Assembly (NCBI GenBank): GCA_021732445.1
Contig: JAKFUZ010000001.1
Span: 1-64,000, forward strand
Origin: Sphingomonas sp.
Lineage (GTDB): Bacteria > Pseudomonadota > Alphaproteobacteria > Sphingomonadales > Sphingomonadaceae
Length of the DNA: 64,000 nucleotides
Direction of reading: 5' to 3'
A program made the position numbers and the translations under genes. Below are positions 26,367-34,664 of this stretch, in pieces. The notes below the pieces were generated by a model that was not told where the DNA came from, did no database searches, and saw only the letters and a program-made list of their open reading frames with translations. Each line of letters opens with the position of its first letter. Positions within the stretch are counted from its first letter, which is position 1.

Positions 26367-27383
26367 ATGACCGCGCCGCTGCCCCCCGTCACTGCCTATC
26401 AATCAATGGACCGCATGCGGTTTGAGGCGGAGGTCGTGCCCGCCGCCCGGCCGGCTGTGTTTCGCGGCGCGGTGGCTGATTGGCCCGTGGTTGCGGCCGG
26501 GCGCGCCGGGCCGGCAGCGTTTGCCGCCTATCTGCGCGGCCAGGCAACTGAGGTGGCGGGCGAGGCGTGGTTCGGCGCGCCCGAAATTGCCGGGCGCTTC
26601 AGCTTCAACCCCGCGCTCGACGGCTATAATCATGAGCGCAAGGCGGCCAGCATCGCGCAGTTGCTCGATTTGCTGCTGCGGCAGCAGGCCGATCCGCACC
26701 CCTGGTCGATTTTCGCAGGTGCCCTGCCGCTTGGCCGGCACCTGCCGCGTTTTGCGGCCGATCATCCGCAAAAGCTGCTTGATGCGGCCCGGCCAATGCT
26801 CGTGTCGCTGTGGCTTGGGAATGGCACCTCCACCGCCGCACACTGGGATTTGCCGCAGAACCTTGCCTGTGTGGTTGCGGGCAACCGCCGGTTCACGCTG
26901 TTTCCGACCGAGCAGCTTGGCAATCTTTATGTCGGCCCGCTTGATTTCACGCTTGCCGGGCAACCGAGCAGTCTGGTCGATGTCGATGCGCCCGATTTTG
27001 AGCGTTTCCCGAAGTTTCGTGACGCTTTGGCCCATGCGCAGGTCGCCGAGCTTGAGCCGGGCGACGTGCTGTATATGCCAAGCCTGTGGTGGCACGCGGT
27101 GCGCTCTACCGGCCCTGCGTCGGCCATGATAAATTATTGGTGGCGCGATGCCCCGGTTGACGCGATTTCGCCAATGAAGGCGCTGATGCTCGCGATTCTG
27201 ACGCTGCGCGACACCGCGCCGCAAGAGCGTGCGCGGTGGCAGCACATGTTCGACCATTATCTGTTTGGGCAAGGGGAACCGCTTGCCCATGTGCCAGCCG
27301 ATGCGCGCGGCATTCTGGGCAAGCGTGATGCAGCGGCGACGGCAGCAGCCAAGGCGATGATTGCCCGGTCGCTGGTGGGCTGA
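26367..27383 (+). CDS. Cupin-like (JmjC/Cupin_8) domain protein
   Basis: Encodes 338 residues. SLWLGNGTSTAAHWDLPQNL provides the HxD iron ligands, and GDVLYMPSLWWHAVRST the distal His. AVFRGAVADWPVV near the N-terminus is typical of Cupin_8 proteins. Such enzymes are Fe(II)/2-oxoglutarate hydroxylases of proteins or RNA, but the oxoglutarate-binding Lys or Thr cannot be fixed by eye, so activity is inferred. It ends 3 bases before the DinG-like helicase, in the same transcript. Confidence 0.85.
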   Translation: MTAPLPPVTAYQSMDRMRFEAEVVPAARPAVFRGAVADWPVVAAGRAGPAAFAAYLRGQATEVAGEAWFGAPEIAGRFSFNPALDGYNHERKAASIAQLLDLLLRQQADPHPWSIFAGALPLGRHLPRFAADHPQKLLDAARPMLVSLWLGNGTSTAAHWDLPQNLACVVAGNRRFTLFPTEQLGNLYVGPLDFTLAGQPSSLVDVDAPDFERFPKFRDALAHAQVAELEPGDVLYMPSLWWHAVRSTGPASAMINYWWRDAPVDAISPMKALMLAILTLRDTAPQERARWQHMFDHYLFGQGEPLAHVPADARGILGKRDAAATAAAKAMIARSLVG

Positions 27384-27386
27384 ACG

Positions 27387-30104
27387 ATGGTCGATCCGCT
27401 TGCCTTTCCTGCGCTGCACGCAAGCCATGGCGGCATCTGGGTGTCGCAAGGGCAGCAGACCCGGCAGGTCGCGCGCGGTGAGGCGATCAGGCTGGCGACC
27501 GATACCCCGGTGTTGCTGCTGAATGCGCCGCTCGTTGCGCAGCGGCTGGGCTATGCCGAGCTTTCGGGGCTTGATGTGCTGGAGCTGTTTGCGTTTCTCC
27601 ACCCGGCCCGGTTCATGGTGCCCACCGCGCGTGGGCTGGCCCGCGAAACTGCCCTGCCGGAGCCGTCATCGGAGGGGGCAATCGCTGCATTCCTTCGTGA
27701 GGCGGCCACCGCGCTGATTGTGCGAACGCGCGGCAATTGGCCTGAGCGTGAAGGGGCGTGGACAGCGCTTCAGGCGCTTGCGCGTCTGCGCTGGCCTTGG
27801 GGAGGCGTTCTGTCGCCCCCTGTCGAAGCGCCCGAACAGGCTGAGCGCTGGCTGTTCTCAAGGCTTGCGGAATGGGAAGAGGCCGCTGCCCGCCCGGCGC
27901 CCCGGTCGCTCAGGCTTGCAGGCGAGGCGGTGCAGGCCCGGTTGACCGAGCTTACGGGGCATGGCGCAGAGACGCGGCCCGGCCAGCGTGCCTATGCCAC
28001 TGCCGCAACCGCCGCTTTTGCGCCGCGTGATCGCGCCGATGCGCCCAATCTGGTGCTGGCGGAGGCGGGCACCGGCATCGGCAAGACGCTGGGCTATCTG
28101 GCGCCAGCCTCGCTCTGGGCGCAAAACGCAGGCGGGCCGGTTTGGATTTCAACCTTTACCAAGACGTTGCAGCGGCAATTGGCGCAGGAAAGCGCGCGGG
28201 TGTATCCCGATGCGGCTGAGCGCAAGCTGCGCGTTGTGACGCGCAAGGGCCGGGAAAATTATGCCTGCCTACTAAATCTTGAAGAGGCGCTTCAAGGCGG
28301 CTTCACTGGCCGGGCAGCGGTGTTGGCGCAGCTCGTCGCGCGCTGGGCGGCCTATACGGCCGATGGGGACATGGTCGGCGGCGATTTGCCCGGCTGGCTG
28401 CCGGTGCTGTTCCGCCGCAATGGGCCGGCTGCGCTCACCGACAGGCGGGGAGAGTGCGTCTATGCCGGCTGCCCGCATTACCGCAAATGCTTTATCGAGC
28501 GCAGCGCCCGTGCCAGCGCCGCCGCCGATATCGTTATCGCCAACCATGCGCTGGTGATGGTCAATGCAGCCCGCGGCCGCGAGCAGGCCAGCCGGCCGAC
28601 GCGCTATGTCTTCGACGAGGGGCATCATGTGTTTGATGCCGCCGATTCGATGTTTTCGGTTGCGCTCACCGGGCAGGAAACGATTGAACTGAGGCGCTGG
28701 GTGCTCGGGCCGGAATCCGGCGGGCGGGGGCGCAGGCGCGGGCTGGCGGCGCGGCTTTCCGACGTCGCAAGTTATGACGGCGAGGGCGCGCGCGCGATTG
28801 CCGAGGCAGCAGCGGCAGTGGGTGCGTTGCCATCGGATGGCTGGTTGCAGCGGCTTGCCGAGGGGCAGCCTTTTGGCCCCATCGAAGCGCTGCTGGCGAG
28901 CGTGCGCGCGCTGGTTTATGCCCGCGACCAGAACCATGACGAGGCCGGTTACGGCCTGGAAACGGAGCTTGTCGAGGTCGATGGCGCGCTGGTGGCCGCA
29001 GCCGGTGCCGGGGTGGCCGCGCTGTCGGCGCTTCACCGCCCGCTGATGGCGCTTGGCCAGCGGCTGGAGGCGGTGCTCGCCGAGGCGCCTGACTGGATGG
29101 ACGGTGCGGCCCGCGCGCGGATCGACGGGGCGATCCATTCACTGGCGTGGCGTGCAGATATGGTCGCTGCATGGCTTGCCCTGCTCGCCCGTGTGGGCGG
29201 CCCGGCTGACCCCGATTTTGTGGACTGGCTGGCGGTTGACCGGATCGAGGGCCGCGACATCGACATTGGCCTGAACCGCCACTGGCTTGATCCGTCGCGC
29301 CCCTTTGCGGCGGCGGTGCTCGCGCCCGCTGACGGTGCGCTCATCACCTCGGCGACGCTCACTGGCGGCGGTGACTGGGCGGTGGCCGAAGCGCGCACGG
29401 GTGTAGGGCATCTCGCCGGGCCGGTCGCCCGGTTCGAGGCGCCGAGCCCGTTTGATTATGCAGCGGCGGCGCAGGTGCTGGTCGTAACCGATGTAAAACG
29501 CGGCGACATGGCGGCGCTGGCCAATGCCTATGCCCGTCTTGTCGTCGCAGCGGGCGGCGGAACGCTTGGGCTGTTTACCGCGATCAGGCGGCTGCGCGGC
29601 GTCCACGCGGCGATTGCCGACCGCCTCGCACGCGACGGGCTGCCGCTTTATGCCCAGCATGTCGACCCCGTTGATACCGGCACCCTGGTGGATATTTTTC
29701 GCGATGATCCGCGCGCCTCGCTGCTCGGCACCGATGCACTGCGCGACGGGGTGGACGTGCCCGGCCATTCGCTGCGGCTGGTGGTAATGGAAGGGGTGCC
29801 CTGGCCAAAGCCCAGCGTGCTCCACGCCGCGCGGCGGCGGGCGGGCGGCGGCAAGGCTTACGACGACCGTCTGGTGCGGGCCCGGCTTGCACAGGCTTTT
29901 GGCCGCCTCATCCGCCGGGCGGATGATCGCGGCGCGTTCGTGCTGTTGTCGGCGGCGATGCCATCGCGCTTGCTCGGCGCCTTTCCGCCGGGCGTGCCCG
30001 TGGCGCGGGTCACGCTTGACGAGGCGGTCGCACGGGTTAGGCAACGTCTTTCCTCCGTCACGCCGGTGGGGCATGACAGGGCGTCATTGGCACAGCCGGG
30101 ATAG
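27387..30104 (+). CDS. DinG-like ATP-dependent DNA helicase (XPD family, iron-sulfur)
   Basis: Encodes 905 residues. The first 200 contain LLLNAPLVAQRLG and LELFAFLHPARFMVPTARGL, resembling a degenerate exonuclease-like domain seen in alphaproteobacterial DinG relatives. The helicase core follows with Walker A EAGTGIGKT (about 229), four cysteines for a 4Fe-4S cluster (NYACLL, GECVYAGCPHYRKCF), a DEGH Walker B (FDEGHHVFDAAD) and C-terminal motifs GTDALRDGVDVPG and QAFGRLIRRADD. It probably unwinds DNA or R-loops with 5'-3' polarity. Closely spaced with the JmjC-like gene before it and the phosphatase after it. Confidence 0.92.
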   Translation: MVDPLAFPALHASHGGIWVSQGQQTRQVARGEAIRLATDTPVLLLNAPLVAQRLGYAELSGLDVLELFAFLHPARFMVPTARGLARETALPEPSSEGAIAAFLREAATALIVRTRGNWPEREGAWTALQALARLRWPWGGVLSPPVEAPEQAERWLFSRLAEWEEAAARPAPRSLRLAGEAVQARLTELTGHGAETRPGQRAYATAATAAFAPRDRADAPNLVLAEAGTGIGKTLGYLAPASLWAQNAGGPVWISTFTKTLQRQLAQESARVYPDAAERKLRVVTRKGRENYACLLNLEEALQGGFTGRAAVLAQLVARWAAYTADGDMVGGDLPGWLPVLFRRNGPAALTDRRGECVYAGCPHYRKCFIERSARASAAADIVIANHALVMVNAARGREQASRPTRYVFDEGHHVFDAADSMFSVALTGQETIELRRWVLGPESGGRGRRRGLAARLSDVASYDGEGARAIAEAAAAVGALPSDGWLQRLAEGQPFGPIEALLASVRALVYARDQNHDEAGYGLETELVEVDGALVAAAGAGVAALSALHRPLMALGQRLEAVLAEAPDWMDGAARARIDGAIHSLAWRADMVAAWLALLARVGGPADPDFVDWLAVDRIEGRDIDIGLNRHWLDPSRPFAAAVLAPADGALITSATLTGGGDWAVAEARTGVGHLAGPVARFEAPSPFDYAAAAQVLVVTDVKRGDMAALANAYARLVVAAGGGTLGLFTAIRRLRGVHAAIADRLARDGLPLYAQHVDPVDTGTLVDIFRDDPRASLLGTDALRDGVDVPGHSLRLVVMEGVPWPKPSVLHAARRRAGGGKAYDDRLVRARLAQAFGRLIRRADDRGAFVLLSAAMPSRLLGAFPPGVPVARVTLDEAVARVRQRLSSVTPVGHDRASLAQPG

Positions 30105-30107
30105 GGA

Positions 30108-30650
30108 ATGAAAACGCTCGCACTGCTCCGGCACGCCAAATCCGGCTGGGACGACCCGGCGCAGCGCGACTATGACCGGACGCTGAACCTCAAAGGGCAC
30201 CGGGCAGCGGCGTTGATGGGGCAATATCTGGCGCGCGAGCGGCTGCGGTTTGACCATGTCATCGCCTCACCGGCAATCCGCGTGGCCGAAACGCTGACCG
30301 AGCTTGCGCGTGGCTATGGCGAAGGCACCAAAATCCACTGGGAAAAGCGCATTTATCTGGCATCGGCCATAACGTTGCTCGACGTGATCCACAGCCTGCC
30401 TGATGCTGCCCAAACCGTGCTGCTGGCGGGGCATAATCCGGGCCTGGAAGATCTGGTGCTGCTGCTCGTGCCCGATAGCGACGACGATGCCCTGCGCGCG
30501 CGCGCCGAGGAGAAATTTCCCACCGCAACGCTTGCCGAGCTGACGCTGGACGTGGCGCGGTGGGACGCGGTGCGGCCACAGGGTGCCACGCTGTCGCGCT
30601 TTGTGCGGCCGCGCGATCTTGACCCCACCCTGGGGCCGGACGCCGACTAG
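30108..30650 (+). CDS. SixA-like histidine phosphatase family protein
   Basis: Encodes 180 residues. LALLRHAKSGWDD carries the catalytic RHxK/R motif, DRTLNLKGHRAA and SPAIRVAETL fit the SixA branch, and LLAGHNPGLEDLV supplies the second active-site His. SixA removes phosphate from His in phosphorelay proteins, but many family members act on other phosphates, so the substrate is open. It begins 3 bases after the helicase stop. Confidence 0.88.
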   Translation: MKTLALLRHAKSGWDDPAQRDYDRTLNLKGHRAAALMGQYLARERLRFDHVIASPAIRVAETLTELARGYGEGTKIHWEKRIYLASAITLLDVIHSLPDAAQTVLLAGHNPGLEDLVLLLVPDSDDDALRARAEEKFPTATLAELTLDVARWDAVRPQGATLSRFVRPRDLDPTLGPDAD

Positions 30651-30753
30651 CGCGGTCTTTCGATCGGGGGCGAACCAGATTGATCGCTCCCGCCGCTCGA
30701 TTTGCGGCGGTTCGGCGGGGCGCTGCGTAATGTCACCCTGCTTGGGCATCGCT

Positions 30754-31305
30754 TCAGGGTTCGCCGGCGGGCGGGTCGCCCGAAAGCACGGCGCGCAGGC
30801 CGGCAAGCGCGCCAAACGGCCCGGCTTCCTCTTCCTTCAGCACGCCGGCCTTGCGCAGCTCTTCGTCGGCCCGGGCGCCGCGCGGAAAGGGATCAAGCGC
30901 GAGCGCCATGGTTTCGGCGACCGCCTCGCCCAGATCAATCGCGCCGCCGGAAAAGGGAATGACGTCGAGCGCGTCGGGCGACAGCTCGATTTCTTCAGGC
31001 GCTGCGTCGTGTGCCGCGTCACTGGCCACGAAGCGCAGCGCCAGCGGTTCGTCGATCATGGCCGCGACCTCGTCGCCCGTCACGACGCAGTGTTGCACCA
31101 CGCGCGCGTGCACCACCCCGGTGACGGCCACCCCTTGCGCGTCGCGGTGCAACGCGCAGGTGGCTGAAAGCGCCCCGACCGAGCGCAGCCCAAACCGTTC
31201 GGCAAGCGCACGGCACTCGGCCTCGGTTGCCTCGATGGTGACGCTTCGGGCGCTGTCGCCGATCCGGTCAAGCGGCTGGGGCCGCGAAAATTCAGGCGCC
31301 GTCAT
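30754..31305 (-). CDS. DUF177 (YceD) family protein
   Basis: Encodes 183 residues from ATG 31305, which overlaps the stop of the upstream chaperone gene by four bases. The mid-region (HRDAQGVAVTGVVHARVVQH) and the acidic ALDPFPRGARADEELRKAG match YceD/DUF177. In most bacteria YceD precedes rpmF and is linked to 23S rRNA maturation. rpmF does not follow here; instead the gene is last in the operon and converges on the phosphatase gene. The usual CxxC pair of YceD is not seen: CVVT has a single Cys, as in other alphaproteobacterial forms. Confidence 0.85.
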   Translation of the reverse strand: MTAPEFSRPQPLDRIGDSARSVTIEATEAECRALAERFGLRSVGALSATCALHRDAQGVAVTGVVHARVVQHCVVTGDEVAAMIDEPLALRFVASDAAHDAAPEEIELSPDALDVIPFSGGAIDLGEAVAETMALALDPFPRGARADEELRKAGVLKEEEAGPFGALAGLRAVLSGDPPAGEP

Positions 31306-31808
31306 GCGGGCATGTCGCCGGCGAGCAGCCTTTGGGCAGAAATTTCGCCAAGACCCGCGCTGAACGCTGTCAGCGCGGCCGCCACATGCGCGCATGCCGC
31401 AGGCGGGGCATCGCCACGATAGAGGTTGCGCGTGAGCGCGCCCGTCAGGTCACCCGCCGCCAGACCCTCACGATAGGCGCCTAGGCGGCCGCCGAGCAGC
31501 GCCATCATCTGCCCGACATGCTTGCCGATGCCGACATCGCCGACCCCGCTCTGGCGCAGTTGGGCATCCATATCGGCGATGAAATCCTCTGCCAGCCGCG
31601 CGCTTGTGGCGCGTGCGGCCAGCGCCTCCAGCCGGAGCATCACCAGGCACATAATCGCGGTAATCATGTCGAACCGCCCGTCGAGCGTGTCGGGCACGCC
31701 ACCGCGCAGATACCAGTGCGGCGCCCGCCCGCGGGCCACAATCGCCTCATACAGCGCGGCCGTGGGCGACGCTTTGGCGCGGCCGAATAGCGTGTCGATC
31801 AATCCCAT
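31302..31808 (-). CDS. Ubiquinol-cytochrome c chaperone (CBP3-like)
   Basis: Encodes 168 residues. LYEAIVARGRAPHWYLRGGV followed by PDTLDGRFDMITAIMCLVMLRLE is the ubiquinol-cytochrome c chaperone domain, which helps assemble the cytochrome bc1 complex. DLTGALTRNLYRGD near the C-terminus is also typical. The gene is coupled to DUF177 by an ATGA overlap and is divergent from bamE, with 129 bases between them. Confidence 0.88.
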   Translation of the reverse strand: MGLIDTLFGRAKASPTAALYEAIVARGRAPHWYLRGGVPDTLDGRFDMITAIMCLVMLRLEALAARATSARLAEDFIADMDAQLRQSGVGDVGIGKHVGQMMALLGGRLGAYREGLAAGDLTGALTRNLYRGDAPPAACAHVAAALTAFSAGLGEISAQRLLAGDMPA

Positions 31809-31937
31809 GCCCGTTTCCCGCTCGTGTCCGCGCAGCAGGTGGTGGCATCGGCCTTGTATGGCAAGCCCGCCCGGCATATTGAGGCGCATTGCAGCGCTTG
31901 CACTGTTTGGCGAGCCACGCCCCGGTCGGAGAGTTTG

Positions 31938-32435
31938 ATGTCCCTCGTTTCCCCGCGCGCCAAGCTGGTTCTGTTGCTGGCGGTGGCGGCCACCGTGCTT
32001 GGCGGCTGCGTGCGGCTGCGCGCGCATGAAGGCTATATCATTGATGCCGATCTGGTGAACTCGGTGCAGCCCAATGTCGATACCCGCGATTCGGTGTTGC
32101 AGGTGCTCGGCAAGCCCACCTTCACCAGCCAGTTTGACGAGAGTTCCTGGTATTATGTCTCGCGCGATACCAAGCATCTGGCGTTCAACGTCCCCAAACC
32201 GAACACGCAGATAACCCTGCGCATCCAGTTTGACGACAAGGGCGTGGTGCGCAAGGTTGATCGAACCGGGCTGGAGCTGGTCGCCAGCATTACGCCCGAG
32301 CGCAAATCCACGCCGACACTTGGCCGGCGGCGGACCTTCTTCCAGGATCTGTTCGGCAATATCGGCGCGGTTGGCGCCGGTGCAGCAGGCCCAGGCGGCG
32401 GGCAGGGAGGCGGCCAGGGCGGCAACGGGCCCTAG
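31938..32435 (+). CDS. bamE: Outer membrane protein assembly factor BamE (SmpA/OmlA family)
   Basis: Encodes 165 residues. A lipoprotein signal with lipobox LGGC places the lipid-modified Cys at about residue 24. The BamE core contains DLVNSVQPNVDTRDSVLQVL, GKPTFTSQFDESSWYYVSR and QITLRIQFDDKGVVRKVD. BamE is a peripheral lipoprotein of the BAM complex that inserts outer-membrane beta barrels. The C-terminal tail is glycine-rich and low-complexity. Start at 31938 chosen as the first Met giving a normal signal peptide. Confidence 0.93.
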   Translation: MSLVSPRAKLVLLLAVAATVLGGCVRLRAHEGYIIDADLVNSVQPNVDTRDSVLQVLGKPTFTSQFDESSWYYVSRDTKHLAFNVPKPNTQITLRIQFDDKGVVRKVDRTGLELVASITPERKSTPTLGRRRTFFQDLFGNIGAVGAGAAGPGGGQGGGQGGNGP

Positions 32436-32463
32436 GGCCGTTTCGTTTCCGCCTGACACTTCC

Positions 32464-34653
32464 CTAGCGCACGGTGAAGCGCACCTGATCGACTAGCCGC
32501 CCGCCGGTATCGACCAGCGCCAGCCGGTGGCGGCCGGGCGCCGGCAGGATGGCAGGCCCAGCCCCCGCTGCACCCAGATCGCGATTGTCGAGCATTAGCC
32601 GGTGGGCGCCGGCATCGCCCGACACCGCAACGATGAGTCGCTGCTTTGCTGGCGGGATGTCAGGATCAAGCGCATAAACGCTCCCGCCCACCGGGTTGCT
32701 GATGCGCGGACGGCGGGCGGCCGCTGGCGCGCTCGCGACGACCGACTGCGCGGTACCGCGCAGAAAATACTCCCGGCGTGGCTGCTCCAGCGCGTTTGCA
32801 AAGCGCACCCGGCGCGCGTCGATGCCCGCGGGTGGCGCTGGCCCGGCAGCGCCGCCACCGGCGTGGAGCGCCAGCATGAGGTCGCGCCAGACGGGTGCTG
32901 CACCGCTCACGCCAGACACCGCGTGCATGGCGTCGCCTTCAAGATTGCCCACCCACACGCCCACCGTAAAGCGTGGGGAAAAGCCGATGCACCAATTGTC
33001 GCGCAGCCCCTTTGACGTGCCGGTTTTGACCGCCGCCCAGAAGGGCAGCCGCAGCGCGCTGTCGATGCCAAAGCTGGTCGCGCGCGCATTGGCGTCCGCC
33101 AGCATGTCGCCCACCAGCCAGGCTGCCTGGGCCGAGGTGATCGCGCGCGCCGGCGGCGCCGGGGTGTCCAGCGTGAAGCGAAGCGGCGTCCATCGCCCGC
33201 CATTGGCCAGCGCGCGATATGCCGCGACCTGTTCGGCAAGCGTGACTTCGGCCGATCCCAGCGCCAGCGAAAAACCGTAATAAGCGCCGTCCTCGATCAG
33301 GCCCTGATAGCCGCTGTCCCACAACCGGTCGCGAAAGGCGTCCACCCCCACCAGCAGCAGCGTGCGCACCGCCGGCACGTTGAGCGACCCGGCAAGTGCG
33401 GTGCGCGCCGATACCGGCCCCTTGAAATCGCGATCATAATTTTGCGGGACATACAGGCCAGACGCCGTATCGAGCTGCACGGGCGAATCGTCGAGAATGG
33501 AGGCAGGCGTCAGATAGCCCTTTTCCAGCGCCTGCGCGTAGAGAAACGGTTTGAGCGTGGAGCCGGCCTGGCGATAGCTTGCCGCCCCGTCAACCTGCGC
33601 TGCGGTGGAAGCCCCGCCCACACCGCCGACATAAGCGAGCACGTCGCCGCTTGCATTGTCGGCGATGATGGCCGCGCCGTCGCGGGCGCGCGCGCCGCCC
33701 AGCCCGCGCAACTGTCGCGACAGCGCGGTTGCGGCCAGCCGTTGCAGCCGTGCGTCGATCGTGCTGGAGACGGTGAGGCCAGGCGCCGTCAGTAGCCGCT
33801 GCGCCAGATGCGGGGCAAGGCCGGGGTCAAGCGCCAGCGCCCGCTTTGGCCCGAGCATCGCCCAGCTCGCCGCCTCAAACGGCGTACAATCTGCCGATCG
33901 GGCGAGTGCACAGGCGCGCGCGGCGATGGCCGGTGGCGGCGCTTGCGGGTTGGGCAGGAGGGCGGCCAGCAGCGCCGCGTCATCGGGCGAAAGCGCTTCG
34001 GGCGTTTTGTCGAACAGCCCGAGCGCCGCCGCGCCCACCCCTTGCGCCTCACCGCGAAAGCCCGCCAGATTCAGATAGGCTTCCAAAATCTGCGGCTTCG
34101 TCCAGCCGCGCTCCAGCGCCCAGGCAGCGCGCATCTGGCGCAATTTGTCGCGCCAGCTGCGGTGCCCCGGCGGCGCCAGATCCGGCGCCAGAAAGCCCGA
34201 AAGCTGCATGGTGATGGTGCTCGCCCCGCGCGCGCGGCCGTCTGCCAGCCGGGTGCGCACCACGCTGGCCAGCGCCAGAAAATCCACGCCGCCATGGCGG
34301 AAGAAGCGCTTGTCTTCCGCCGCGATGATGGCGCGCCCAAGCACGGGCGCCATGGCGGCAAGCGGCACCCAGGCCAGCCGCCGGGCCGCGAAATTCACGC
34401 GGGCGCTGTCGATCAGCACGCCGTGCCGGTCGTTGAGCCATGCCTCGGACGGCCGCCACGCCGCGCGAACGCTGGCATAGGCCGGCAGCGCCGGCGGCAA
34501 TGTTGCATAGTCGAGCGCGCCCGCGCCCATTGCCGCGAGCATCAGCGCCACAAGCGCCGCAGGGACCGGGCGGAGGCGCCTCAAGCCCGCGCCTACCGCC
34601 TCCCAGAACCGGTCGGGAAAGGCCAGACACCAGGCGATCAGGCGGCCGGGCAT
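32464..34653 (-). CDS. pbpC: Penicillin-binding protein 1C
   Basis: Encodes 729 residues. A membrane anchor (about 30-48) is followed by the transglycosylase domain with IIAAEDKRFFRHGGVDFLA (catalytic Glu) and GASTITMQLS, then the transpeptidase domain with AGSTLKPFLYA (S-x-x-K), SLN in AGSLNVPA and KTGTSKGLRDN. A C-terminal BiPBP_C domain closes the protein. PBP1c is a bifunctional peptidoglycan synthase whose gene often accompanies an alpha-2-macroglobulin gene, as here: the two are 11 bases apart on the same strand. Confidence 0.94.
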   Translation of the reverse strand: MPGRLIAWCLAFPDRFWEAVGAGLRRLRPVPAALVALMLAAMGAGALDYATLPPALPAYASVRAAWRPSEAWLNDRHGVLIDSARVNFAARRLAWVPLAAMAPVLGRAIIAAEDKRFFRHGGVDFLALASVVRTRLADGRARGASTITMQLSGFLAPDLAPPGHRSWRDKLRQMRAAWALERGWTKPQILEAYLNLAGFRGEAQGVGAAALGLFDKTPEALSPDDAALLAALLPNPQAPPPAIAARACALARSADCTPFEAASWAMLGPKRALALDPGLAPHLAQRLLTAPGLTVSSTIDARLQRLAATALSRQLRGLGGARARDGAAIIADNASGDVLAYVGGVGGASTAAQVDGAASYRQAGSTLKPFLYAQALEKGYLTPASILDDSPVQLDTASGLYVPQNYDRDFKGPVSARTALAGSLNVPAVRTLLLVGVDAFRDRLWDSGYQGLIEDGAYYGFSLALGSAEVTLAEQVAAYRALANGGRWTPLRFTLDTPAPPARAITSAQAAWLVGDMLADANARATSFGIDSALRLPFWAAVKTGTSKGLRDNWCIGFSPRFTVGVWVGNLEGDAMHAVSGVSGAAPVWRDLMLALHAGGGAAGPAPPAGIDARRVRFANALEQPRREYFLRGTAQSVVASAPAAARRPRISNPVGGSVYALDPDIPPAKQRLIVAVSGDAGAHRLMLDNRDLGAAGAGPAILPAPGRHRLALVDTGGRLVDQVRFTVR

Positions 34654-34664
34654 GGCGCGGCGCC

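Noticed and set aside
32420-32463. Near-palindromic GGGCCCTAGGGCC between bamE and pbpC as a bidirectional terminator
   Set aside because: The symmetry leaves almost no loop and the downstream T content is low; the case is too weak.
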